Notes under the pieces: generated by a model
Database searches by the model: none
What the model saw: only the letters and a program-made list of their open reading frames with translations
What the model was told of the DNA's origin: nothing
Position numbers and translations under genes: made by a program
Assembly: GCA_014529385.2 (NCBI GenBank)
Contig: CM043944.1
Coordinates: 169,081,740 to 169,145,739 of the forward strand
Direction of reading: 5' to 3'
Source: Adiantum capillus-veneris
Lineage: Eukaryota > Streptophyta > Polypodiopsida > Polypodiales > Pteridaceae
DNA length: 64,000 nucleotides
Shown: piece after piece, positions 46,278 to 55,904 of the stretch
Numbering within the stretch: position 1 is the first letter of the stretch
Layout of the letters: every line of letters begins with the position of its first letter

Positions 46278-47459
46278 TGTCACGTGACACATCCAACCCC
46301 ATGTGTCCGTGGACAAGCTACAGCATAATCAGGGTTCAGTTCAATCAAGTCAGTCTAGAATAGGAAGTGATCTAGCACTTTTGTGAGTCTGTTCGCAGAC
46401 ACTTAGATTAGATGCATATCCTCTGGTTGCACACAGCATGATCATCAGATTCCCATTAGAACCCATCAGCAACATTTTTACAGTGCATAGACCTATTTTC
46501 CCTATTTTTTACTTATTATTTTTAAGTGACTTTTGTTGGAAAGTAGGTAGGGCAAATTTGCTAAGTTTGTATATAAGCAAAGCTAGCGCTAGCACTTTCT
46601 GGCAGAAGAGGCAGCAGGAGCACACGCTCAACAGGCAACTTCTCAACAGAATCCCCAAGAGGCCTAGCGTTTTTGCATCACAGCAGAAGGCTGGTGTTTT
46701 TGGACCAGATCAGCCAGTGTTTTTGCTCTTGCAGATTCCTGGCGATAGCAGATTAAGCAGACTCCCTAGCGTTAGTAGATTCTCCACAGCAAGACCATTT
46801 TCAGCCCTAGCGTTTTTGCATCTGCAAGGCACTTCAGTGTTTTTGTAGATCTTCGCGACGGAATCCCCACAAGCACTAGCGCTTTCAGTTTTCAGTTGTC
46901 AGATTCCACAGTAGAAACCCCGAACGTCGTAGATCTCACCTTCCCGCAGCAGTTCCTCACCGCACGGTCAGATTCCGCAAGGTTTACAGATTCAGCCCGG
47001 AAAACACAGATTTCAGCATCTGCGTTTTCAGCGCGTCGTCGTCGCATCGTCGTCATCGACATCGTCCCCGACATAGAGTCATAATTCAGCAGATAAAGAT
47101 TTGCAGATTTCAGCCATTAGCATTTTCAGATTTCAGCCCGTCTCATCGTCGTCGACATCGTTGGCAAGTCCAAGCATTGTAGAGATTTGTGCAGTCATAA
47201 GTAGACCGCTCTCCCCATAGAGAGTGGGGCCTTTGGAGGAGGGTTTTACAACGTACGTCTGTTGTCGTATTCTCTTCTCTCTCTATCTCTCAGTCTCATG
47301 CACCTTCAAGCACAGTGTCCATTCTATTTGTTTGTGTCCATTGCACTCTCTCATTAAACAACGGAAGGCTCTCCCTTCCCTAAGAACCAGGAACCTTGAG
47401 CACAGTTCGGAGCACTCATCTTGAGCAAAGTTCAACATTCACTTCCGCTGCACCTTACA
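46278..47459 (+). repeat. 5' LTR of A3
   Basis: An 1182-bp LTR starting with the palindrome TGTCACGTGACA and ending CTGCACCTTACA. TATATAA at 46570-46576 is a plausible promoter. The AGCGTTTTTGC-type motif array (about 46660-47130) follows it, so it is transcribed. Confidence 0.92.
46570..46576 (+). promoter_or_regulatory. TATA box of the family A LTR
   Basis: TATATAA, at a conserved place in all family A LTRs (compare TATATATA at 58019-58026). It lies about 290 bp from the LTR start, upstream of the motif array and U5. Confidence 0.55.
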
Positions 47460-47958
47460 TTGGTATCAAAGCTTTGGCAGTGTTCTGTATCACTCAAGGA
47501 AAGAACCATAAGAATTTTTTTTGCTTGTTGAAGTCGCACGTAACCCAAGCTCTCTTGGGCTTGACGATTCCTTATCGTGTTTTTGAAGAGTGACAGGAAA
47601 CCCAAGAAAGAAGGGCTTGTCCAGCCTCCCCTTGTGCCTCTTTGTACTCATTGAGAGCGGACCGTGCACTTAGCGTCCGGCCAATCGACGTGAGGTGGGA
47701 AAAAGCAACCTTGGTGTGAGCGCAAGGCTGCCAAGGGGGGCGCCCGCGGAAAAGAGTAGAACTCGGGTGAAGAGAAGATCCTTTTCTAACACAGATTGCA
47801 AGCGAAAGAAGAACCTCAAGAACCTCAAGAACCCCCAAGACCCTCAAGACCCTTAAGAACCTCAAGACACCCAAGAACTAAGAATTACAAGAACCCAAGT
47901 TGCTCGTGAACTTAAGAACCCAAGACCACAAGAACCCTCAAGAACCCACGACTTCATA

Positions 47959-49002
47959 ATGGTCATCACCCGAAGCGGAATGGATACTTTGCATGGAGGT
48001 GATGAGCATGAAAGTGGCGAAGAAGAATTTACCAAGAGGTTTTTCGGACCCTCTCCAAGGATTGTACTAACTCCTATGGAGGCTTTGGAACAGATGTTTA
48101 TGGACAGAAAGTTAGAACGCGAAGCAAGAAATGCAGAAAGAAAAGCAAAAATAGAGCGTGAACACGAAGAAAGAATGTCGGCCATAGATCATGAGCACAA
48201 CGAAAGGAAAGCCTCCTTGTTCCGATTCTTTTCTCAAGTGCAAACACAGATGCAAGAGATTCGGGAAAAGGAGACTGTCTCAGTCTCTTCTTCTCCAAAG
48301 CATGACACACAGGATTTGCATGATGATGAGCATGATGAATTGCATGATAATGATGAGCATGATGATTTGGATGATAAGGACAAGCATGATGATTTGCAAG
48401 ATAAAGATGATCTGATTGTTCACAAGGATGATGTGTTAGTTGATACTTTCTCTAGTGAAGCTAACCTCATTGCAGAGACGATCAATCACGAAGAACCGAT
48501 CTTGGCTCTTGAGCCTAGGTCCACAGATCCCTCACAGGAAGTATTATGTGTTCGAATGATTAGTCAACACGCATTGTACGAGTGTTTCATTCGTGATCGT
48601 TTCCTGTATTTTAGTCAGCGCCTTTATGTGATCCCTTTCCAAAGGCATGCCATATTGTACGTTGAGCAGGATTCACTCATGAATGAGCATGGATGTATAC
48701 GGATTTCTCATGAAAAGCTGAAAAGTATGCATTTAAGGAAGTCACATTCCATGTCTCTTCTTTGGCCTGACACATTCGTAGAAAGAGCACAAGAAAGTAT
48801 GAGCACGAAACATCGGCATTTCCGTTGTGAATTGCCACAGTTGATTGAGTTCAATCCGAAAGACACTATTCGATCTCATTGTTTGCGTGTGTGTGGTGAA
48901 CGGATTGGCACTCCGTCTATTTGTTCATCTACATTGCATGCACAGTCTTTAGAGAAGACCATATGTCACCAGCGTGTGACTACTATTTATCCTTTTTGTT
49001 GA
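47959..49002 (+). pseudogene. Family A ORF of copy A3, interrupted by Gypsy insertion
   Basis: From MVITRSGMDTLHGG (47959) about 335 codons are open up to the Gypsy at 48964; the last codons belong to the Gypsy LTR. Segments: charged helix (LEREARNAERKAKIEREHEE, residues 50-90), His/Asp repeat (LHDDEHDELHDNDEHDDL, about 115-155), then the conserved unknown domain (VLVDTFSSEANLIAETINHE to HRHFRCELPQLIEF, about 158-300). Its continuation is at 57386-57690 beyond the Gypsy, with further frame damage. This is the longest intact stretch of the family-specific protein in the window. Function unknown; it is not a recognisable gag, protease or RT. Confidence 0.7.
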
Positions 49003-50440
49003 TTTCTTTCTTATTATCTATTTACTTTCACTTTTTGGAAACACCCCTCGGGAAATCTAACTGCCCTGCATTGCATAGCTAGTGTGGAACTGTCCAGAGG
49101 GAGTCCAGGCCTGAGGGCAAGAGAGCACTAAGGTTGGACAAGGACTATGGTTAGCCAAAGTGGGGTCATTGACTAGCCAAACTGGAATCCTTTGTTACAC
49201 AGGCTACATTTCAGTTCTAGGTGTGGCTGCAGTGTACAAAGAGGGTCGGATGACCTAGAAAGATACAATGGCAGCATCTTCTAAAATTTAGGGAACTACT
49301 ATTTTGGGACCTGAAAATGTGTTGGCGTCATTACCTCCGGAATGACAAAGGGAACATTTTCTTACTCTGCCGTGAAGTCAACTGGGCAACCGGTTGGGAG
49401 ATTTTTAGGCGGCAACCCCGAAACGGGAAAATGCTTGTAAATGTGCCAAGTGGCACCTTCTGGTGCACTTTCCTCATGCAACAAGAAGTGGCGCTGAATT
49501 TGAAGGAGGGAGAGGCTCATTTTCAGTTTCTGTCACAGGTTAAGAGCTATGGAGTGCTTGCTTTCCCTCTTATGCACAGTGCGGTGCCAGGAGTGATGCC
49601 TTGCACGCTACGCACTGCCCTCTCTCCCTCCTTTGGCAGTATGTTATGCCCCACTAGTGGGCTTTTCATTTGACCAATGTACAGTTGTGTGGGTTCATGC
49701 GCGATTGCCGAGGCAAGAGCCTCTTGCACAGGTACTGGATTAGCTAGCGGCTAATCCCTCGCAGGTACAAGTGAATTCGGAGAGGTTTCACGCCAGAAAT
49801 TTTGTCCGATTCAAAGGGCAAGTAGCCCTACAGGTGCGGGAACTCGAGGACTTGCTACGGATGCGACCGGCACGCGAAACGGAGCCCGAAACAGTAAATT
49901 ACAGCCTGCTGTGTATTTTTGCAGGTTTAGGGTTTTGGCCCTAAACGGACCCTAATACCCCCAGGAGGTTCGGGGACGCAAGCGGACCGCTGTACAGGCG
50001 ATCTTGCGCATTTTCAGGGCTGAAAACAGAGAATTCAGCGTGCTGCAGATTCTCGCCAGGTTTGGCAAAGTGCCCGTATGCGTCGGGAAAGTCAGTCAAT
50101 GCGTGGGAATACTGACTGTGAAGTGTCCTAGTACAGTTATGTTGCCGAAATCAGGCCGGAACAGTGGAAATTCAGCCGAGTTTGTGCGGGGCAGCTTGTA
50201 GGGAACCACATCGTTTATTCCCTCTTTTGAACAATAAAGAAATACCGAAAGGGGCGCCTAAGTTAGGGGCCAATTTGGTGTCGGTCTACTCAAACAGGCG
50301 CAATCTAGCATCCTGTATCCCTCTCCCCTTTGTTGTGTCTTGAAAGTACAGGTAAAATAGACGACTAATAATGGGTGAAAGCTAAATAAATATTTAAAGT
50401 AAAGCCTACCGCCCTTTTTGGATTGAACAGGCCGGTTTCA
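48964..50440 (+). repeat. 5' LTR of Gy2
   Basis: It runs from TGTCACCAGCGTGTGAC to ACCGGTTTCA-type sequence (here GCCGGTTTCA). A 118-codon frame (49317-49673) occurs in both LTRs but has no recognisable domain. Confidence 0.93.
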
Positions 50441-50487
50441 TGGTTCCATCGCCGGGATTAAATCACTTTTTCCCATAGAAGTGAGCC

Positions 50488-52512
50488 TTGGTCAGTTTGG
50501 GCTTGAAGACACAGGGGACACAGGTGATTCATACTACACAGTCAATGGAAACACCTGTACACTTGACGGAGAACATGCAGTCTCCACAACCGGTGCCTAA
50601 GGTGCAAGAACAGATGGTTGAGATGCCAGTCTTTCAAGCTGTACCAGTTCAGCCCGTCACCTTTCAGCAGCCTATAGCTGGTTCTAATGGGCAGGGAAGC
50701 AACCTACAGGCTATGCAACAGGTCTTCCCACCACCTTCAGTACACCCTGGCTATTTTGGAGGTGGATCGGTATTCCAGAGCATGGCTGGTCATGCACCTG
50801 GAAATCAGTTTTACACGCCAGGAACAGTGTTTTGGGGTGCTCAAATGATGATGCCTAACCCCATGTACAGTGTCATGGGTATGCAACCAGGGTTTCAGAG
50901 CACTCAGGGCCAATTTGGGATGCCACAGGCAAATTTTGGTATGGCTGGAATTACAAATCAGCAGCCAAATATGGCATTTCCAGGTCAAGTTAATAGCGGC
51001 CCAGGAACACAGATGAACCCTAATAGTGTTCCCATGTTTCAGTCACTTCCATATGACAATTTGACGCCGCTGGAGAGGCCAACTCCGTACAAAGAAGGTG
51101 GCAAAGGTGTGTCTTTCACGACCTTTACAGGGTTTGATGACAGGAAGAAGGCTCTCTCATTCCTCCAGCAGTTTGACAAGGCCTATGCAAGGGGAAACTT
51201 TACAGAGGCTTCAAAGGTTCGCAAGGCAGCCACTTTCTTGACAAGGAATGCGGGACAATGGTGGACAACTTTATCGCTTCAAGGGCAAGCTCCGTCCACA
51301 TGGATTTATTTCAAGCAGATTTTTGCAGCAGCATGGTTATCTGATGATTTTGAAGCAGATGTCATGACAGAATGGCACCAGCTTAATGCTGCTACTTGCA
51401 AGAATCTGGACGATTACAATCGGAAGTTTTGGAAAGCTCTACCTCCAGTAACTTCCTATAGGTTTGTGCCATTGACAGAACAAATTGAAAAATACTGTTG
51501 TGGCCTACCCAAAGGATTGAGAAAGTACTGCACGAAGACCAAAGTCACTACCTTGACGCAGCTCATCGTGGTAGCAAACACTGGCAATGGTTTGCTCAAG
51601 GGAGAAGATTGTGAATTCAATACTGGCGTCAAGGAAGGATCAGCCAAGAAAAATTCAGCGAAGAAGTATGTTCCCAAGGAGGCTCTGAAAGTGACTCAGG
51701 AGCCAGCCAACGCAGGGAAAGGCAAAGCTACGGCTGAATCAGAAAAGGGACCAGCAAAGAAATGGAAAAGACGTTTTCCTCGCAAGTCAGAAGAGCAAAA
51801 GAAGGTCCTGAGGACAGAGAACAAATGCTTTATATGTGAGCAGCCTGGCCACATTGCTTACAATATTCCTACAAAGAAAAGGCTAGCTGATTCTGATGAC
51901 AAGGAAGACAAGAAAGGAAAGAAGCCCATGGTTGGTCTAGTGCCAGATATGGTGGGCGACAAGCCAAATTCAGATGCAAGTGAGCTTTGCAGAGCATGGG
52001 GAAAGGTCAGGGATCAAACAATGCTTATCTTCTTTGATCCATGTGCCAAAGCCAACTTCATTTCCCCAGAATTGGCTTCAAAGTTGGGAATCAGACCTGA
52101 AGAGATGGGGTATACAGGAGAGGCAGGTTTGGCATGTCGTGGCCATACAGAGGCTGTGACACCCATCATTGGAAAGTTGCGCCTACATATCCAATCCTAT
52201 GTAGATGCTGAAGAATTTTACATCATGCCATTGGACGGATGTGATGTGTTGTTAGGTATTCCTTGGTTGTTTCGTGTACAGGGAATCATGGATGCCTACA
52301 ACAAAAAGATCACTGTACAGAGCAGGGGAAAGACTCACATTCTGGATGTAAAGCTTAAAGGGGAGTTCATTCCCACTGTATCAGCTTCTGCTATTACTTT
52401 TGTCATGAAAAAGCATCTTTCTGCGTACTTGGTTTTTGCACGTGAAGTGTCAGATTGTGATGAATCAAATTTATCTGTGCTAGATAAAGAAAGGTCAATG
52501 TTTTTACAATAG
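50488..52512 (+). CDS. Gypsy gag-protease ORF of Gy2
   Basis: A 674-codon open frame. Residues 1-200 are Gln-, Pro-, Met- and Gly-rich. The retrotransposon gag (capsid) domain spans about 205-370 (FTGFDDRKKALSFLQQF, NAGQWWTTLSLQG, WHQLNAATCKNLDDY). A knuckle, CFICEQPGHIAYNIP, lies near 446; its fourth ligand Cys is Ile. The protease follows at about 490-600: RAWGKVRDQTMLIFFDPCAK, where Asp is kept but the DSG/DTG triad reads DPC, then YIMPLDGCDVLLGIPWLF. It ends at an in-frame TAG (52510-52512), after which the same frame continues as RT. The start may lie slightly upstream of the M at 50488. Confidence 0.9.
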   Translation: MVSLGLKTQGTQVIHTTQSMETPVHLTENMQSPQPVPKVQEQMVEMPVFQAVPVQPVTFQQPIAGSNGQGSNLQAMQQVFPPPSVHPGYFGGGSVFQSMAGHAPGNQFYTPGTVFWGAQMMMPNPMYSVMGMQPGFQSTQGQFGMPQANFGMAGITNQQPNMAFPGQVNSGPGTQMNPNSVPMFQSLPYDNLTPLERPTPYKEGGKGVSFTTFTGFDDRKKALSFLQQFDKAYARGNFTEASKVRKAATFLTRNAGQWWTTLSLQGQAPSTWIYFKQIFAAAWLSDDFEADVMTEWHQLNAATCKNLDDYNRKFWKALPPVTSYRFVPLTEQIEKYCCGLPKGLRKYCTKTKVTTLTQLIVVANTGNGLLKGEDCEFNTGVKEGSAKKNSAKKYVPKEALKVTQEPANAGKGKATAESEKGPAKKWKRRFPRKSEEQKKVLRTENKCFICEQPGHIAYNIPTKKRLADSDDKEDKKGKKPMVGLVPDMVGDKPNSDASELCRAWGKVRDQTMLIFFDPCAKANFISPELASKLGIRPEEMGYTGEAGLACRGHTEAVTPIIGKLRLHIQSYVDAEEFYIMPLDGCDVLLGIPWLFRVQGIMDAYNKKITVQSRGKTHILDVKLKGEFIPTVSASAITFVMKKHLSAYLVFAREVSDCDESNLSVLDKERSMFLQ

Positions 52513-53871
52513 TACAGTGACTGTTTTTCCGATTCATTATCGTCTCAATTACCGCCAGAGAGACCCGAGGACCATGCGATAGATTTGGTGCCAGGCAATA
52601 GCCCACCAAATAAGCCTCCGTACAGGGTTAGTGCGGCTCAGCAGAAAGAGATAATGGGCCAAGTACAAGAGCTGTTAGAAAAGAGGCTGATTCAGCCCAG
52701 TACATCTCCATTCTGTTCTCCAGTGTTGTTGGTGCAGAAAAAGGATGGCTCATGGCGTATGTGCATCGACTACCGTGCACTGAACAAGAATACCATCAAG
52801 AATAGGTTCCCTATACCTAGAATTGATGATATTATGGACAAATTAGAAGGAGCAGCTATGTTTAGCAGGATAGATCTAAAGAGTGGGTACCATCAGATCC
52901 GCATTAGATCAGAGGATGTGCACAAGACTGCTTTTAGAACGACGTTTGGCCTTTACGAATTTTTAGTGATGCCCTTTGGTCTCACAAATGCTCCTGCTAC
53001 GTTCAATAGGATGATGGACATAATTTTCCGTCCACACCAGCAGTTTGTTGGTACATTCTTTGATGACATGATAGTCTACTCAAAGAATGAAGAGGAGCAT
53101 AGGCATCACTTGACCATTGTGTTCGAAGAGCTACGCAGTCATAGGTTGCTCATCAATGCAAAGAAAAGTGAATTTTTTCTGGAAGAGATTCACTTTCTGG
53201 GACACATTGTCTCAAAGGATGGTGTCAGAATGGATCTTGCAAAAGTTGAAGCGATCAAGTCATGGCCAAATTTGAAGACGGTGCACGATGTCCGAAGTTT
53301 CTTGGGACTATGCTCCTATTATAGAAGGTTTATCCGAAATTTCGCTGAGATTGCTTCACCTTTACATGCTCTTCAAAAGAAGGCAGTCACCTGTAGATGG
53401 ACACAGAAAGAGATTTCAGCTTTTAATCTCTTAAAGGAAAAGATGACTTCAGATCCAGTCATTGTGTTGCCAGATCTTAGGAAGTCATTTGTGGTCCAGT
53501 GTGATGCCTGCAGTAGTAGCATTGGTGCAGTGCTAATGCAAGATGGTAGGGTAGTAGCCTATGAGAGCAGAATTTTGCAAGGGCCAGAGATGACCATGCA
53601 GGTCTATGAGAAAGAGTTACTGGCTGTGATTCATGTGCTCTTAAGTTGGAAACACTACCTGCTAGGTGCAGATTTCGTTGTCCAAACGGACCATCAGACC
53701 TTGCGATACTTCTTGACACAGACAAAGTTATCTGAGAAGCATATGCGATGGGCAAATTTCTTGTCCATGTTCCATTTTCAGATTGTGCATGTGGAAGGCA
53801 AGAAGAACGTTGTGGCTGATGCCTTGTCAAGGAAGCCTCAAATTTCAGCTGTCAATTCCTTATCATCATGA
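52513..53871 (+). CDS. Gypsy RT-RNase H ORF of Gy2
   Basis: It continues gag-protease in the same frame after the TAG ([20 protein letters not shown], then the RT). RT motifs: [51 protein letters not shown] and the catalytic [10 protein letters not shown] (both Asp kept). The thumb and connection follow ([32 protein letters not shown]). RNase [40 protein letters not shown], with the D-E-D residues kept. It ends [15 protein letters not shown]. Its TGA overlaps the ATG of the integrase frame (ATGA). Confidence 0.92.
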   Translation, partial: YSDCFSDSLSSQLPPERPEDHAIDLVPGNSPPNKPPYRVSAAQQKEIMGQVQELLEKRLIQPSTSPFCSPVLLVQKKDGSWRMCIDYRALNKNTIKNRFPIPRIDDIMDKLEGAAMFSRIDLKSGYHQIRIRSEDVHKTAFRTTFGLYEFLVMPFGLTNAPATFNRMMDIIFRPHQQFVGTFFDDMIVYSKNEEEHRHHLTIVFEELRSHRLLINAKKSEFFLEEIHFLGHIVSKDGVRMDLAKVEAIKSWPNLKTVHDVRSFLGLCSYYRRFIRNFAEIASPLHALQKKAVTCRWTQKEISAFNLLKEKMTSDPVIVLPDLRKSFVVQCDACSSSIGAVLMQDGRVVAYESRILQGPEMTMQVYEKELLAVIHVLLSWKHYLLGADFVVQTDHQTLRYFLTQTKLSEKHMRWANFLSMFHFQIVHVEGKKNVVADALSRKPQISAVNSLSS

Positions 53872-55148
53872 AACTTGATGATATGAGAGAACAGTATGCA
53901 AATGATGAAGATTTTGCAAGGGTCTTCGAGCAGCTAATGGATGGACAAGGTCATGAACACTATCTTCTCAAAGATGGGTTCATGATGATGCATGGCAGAT
54001 TGTGTGTCACAAAGCCATTGCGACGCAAAGTTATGGAAGAGAGTCATGTCCCACCGTATGCAGGGCATCGTGGTATCGATGCTACAGTTAAAGCGGTTGA
54101 GACATTCTTCTACTGGCCTACATTGAGAAGAGATGTGGATGCCTTTGTGCGAGAATGCCTAATATGCCACAAGGTCAAGTTTGACAGGCAAAAGGCACCA
54201 GGGTTATTGCAACCACTACCTATTCCAGATAAACCATGGGAAAGTATTGCTATGGATTTTATCTTTGATCTTTCGAGAACGCAGACAGGAAACGATGGTA
54301 TTTGGACTATTATTTGTAGATTTAGCAAACAGGCTCATTTTATTCCTGTCAGGAAGAAGATAAAGCCAGATCAGATGGCACGTTTGTTTATGAGCAATAT
54401 TTTCAAGTATCATGGCATGCCACAGTCGATTGTTAGCCACCGTGATCCACGCATGACAAGTTTGTTCTGGAGAGGCTTGTTTGAGAATATGGGCACCACG
54501 CTCAAATTCTCTTCGTCATTTCATCCTCAAACAGATGGGCAGTCAGAAGAGGCCAATTCTACTGTCCTAGATCTGCTGAAGTGCTATGTGTTAGAGCATA
54601 AAGGAAAGTGGGAGCAGTATTTGCCATTGGTGGAGTATGCATACAATAATACAATGCATTCATCAACTGGCAAGGCACCTTTTGAGATAGTAGAAGGTGG
54701 CAAGAAAGTTCCTCCCATACTGCATACAAATGACAAGATATTTGAAGCAGATAAGTATGTTCAGGACATGGATGAAATGTACCAGAAGGTCAAAGTGGCC
54801 TTAGAAAAGACTCAGGCAAAGCAAAAGAAAGCAGCTGATCATCACCGTCATGAAGTGGTATATTCACTTGGTGATTGGGTGCTTTTACGCTTTGAAAAGG
54901 CAAGGTTAAAGAAGATGAAGGGCAAGGAAAGACTGTTTCCAAAGCTCAACATGCGTTACTATGGGCCTTTTCAAGTATGCGACATAATCAGTGATGTTGC
55001 ATATAGGCTGAAATTGCCTGACAGTTGGAAGATTCACAATGCGTTTCATGTGAGTCTTCTCAAACCCTATGTGGGTGATGTGCCAGAAGATATGTCAACT
55101 GAAGATCAGCCGGAAGTCGAGGAACTTGATGAGATCTTGGTCCCTTAA
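53868..55148 (+). CDS. Gypsy integrase ORF of Gy2, catalytic Asp lost
   Basis: A 426-codon frame. N-terminal HHCC finger ([16 protein letters not shown], then CLICHKVK). Core: the first catalytic Asp in [12 protein letters not shown], the Glu in [11 protein letters not shown]. At the second catalytic position the motif reads VSHRDP: codon CAC at 54438-54440 gives His where the decayed sister Gy1 has Asp (SDRDP, near 4515-4530). This should abolish strand transfer. The C-terminal part is [34 protein letters not shown]. The frame is offset from the RT frame and begins at the overlapping ATGA, most simply a small indel in an originally continuous polyprotein. Confidence 0.9.
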   Translation: MKLDDMREQYANDEDFARVFEQLMDGQGHEHYLLKDGFMMMHGRLCVTKPLRRKVMEESHVPPYAGHRGIDATVKAVETFFYWPTLRRDVDAFVRECLICHKVKFDRQKAPGLLQPLPIPDKPWESIAMDFIFDLSRTQTGNDGIWTIICRFSKQAHFIPVRKKIKPDQMARLFMSNIFKYHGMPQSIVSHRDPRMTSLFWRGLFENMGTTLKFSSSFHPQTDGQSEEANSTVLDLLKCYVLEHKGKWEQYLPLVEYAYNNTMHSSTGKAPFEIVEGGKKVPPILHTNDKIFEADKYVQDMDEMYQKVKVALEKTQAKQKKAADHHRHEVVYSLGDWVLLRFEKARLKKMKGKERLFPKLNMRYYGPFQVCDIISDVAYRLKLPDSWKIHNAFHVSLLKPYVGDVPEDMSTEDQPEVEELDEILVP

Positions 55149-55332
55149 CAGATTTTGGCACACAAGGAAAGGAAAGTGAAAGGCAAGGTTGCTAGGCGCT
55201 ACTTGGTAAAGTTCAGAAACTATCCACCAATGGATGCTAAGTGGATGGAAGAAGGTGAACTTGCAGAGTCACCAACTGTGTTATCACTTTACCTTGAAGC
55301 CTTCGATTTGCAACCTACCTTGACCCCTTGAG
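55149..55332 (+). pseudogene. Chromodomain-like C-terminus of Gy2, behind a stop
   Basis: In frame with the integrase, after its TAA at 55146-55148, comes ILAHKERKVKGKVARRYLVK and MDAKWMEEGELAESP, resembling the chromodomain at the end of chromovirus integrases, which targets insertion to marked chromatin. The stop means it is not normally translated. The frame ends at TGA 55330-55332. Confidence 0.65.
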
Positions 55333-55904
55333 TTTCAGAGCTACATGGATTGTCAGTGTGACAATGGATTTTGAAACAAATGATGTACATGGTATTTAAA
55401 GTGAGCTCAAATGGAATACTTGTTACATGAATGTTAGAGCTGTACAGATTGTCAGTTTGCCAATTGCTCTTATGGAATGTCCAAAAGTTTGATTAGTGCT
55501 ATAGAAGTGAGTATTTCTTGTCAGTTTGTCAAGGATACAGTAATTGCTTCTATTAAAGAGTACATGTGTAACTGCATTCTTAAACTGTCGGTTTGGGTAT
55601 GCTCGAAAGTGTTACGGGATCCAACGTGTATTATAAGACAGTGGCAAAATGTGCAGGTACCATTTTGTCATTGGAAAGTCAGTGACTTAAAGCAATGGCA
55701 TAGTGCGAAGCTACCACTATGTCATTGGGACAGGGTTCACACGCAGGCAATACATGAGTCGACAAGGTGTTGAATACACCAAGGTTGACAATGAGCATGT
55801 ATATGTCGTATATGTGTCGACAGGTGTTGAATACATCAGTGTTGACTGTGAGCATGTATGACATAGATGCAAACGAGGACGTTTGAGATTTCAAGAGGGG
55901 GGTA
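55333..55904 (+). other. Gy2 3' non-coding region with hairpins and tandem repeats
   Basis: Between the pol end and the 3' LTR. It contains a short hairpin ATTGTCAGTGTGACAAT (55353-55369), two tandem 13-bp-stem hairpins (55639-55673 and 55693-55727) and a repeat of about 50 bp twice (about 55757-55865, GTGTTGAATACA units). The polypurine tract closes it. Confidence 0.7.

Noticed and set aside
49317-49673. 118-codon frame present in both Gy2 LTRs (also 56258-56614)
   Set aside because: Two copies are expected because LTRs are duplicates; no domain recognised, and conservation between the LTRs says nothing about selection.
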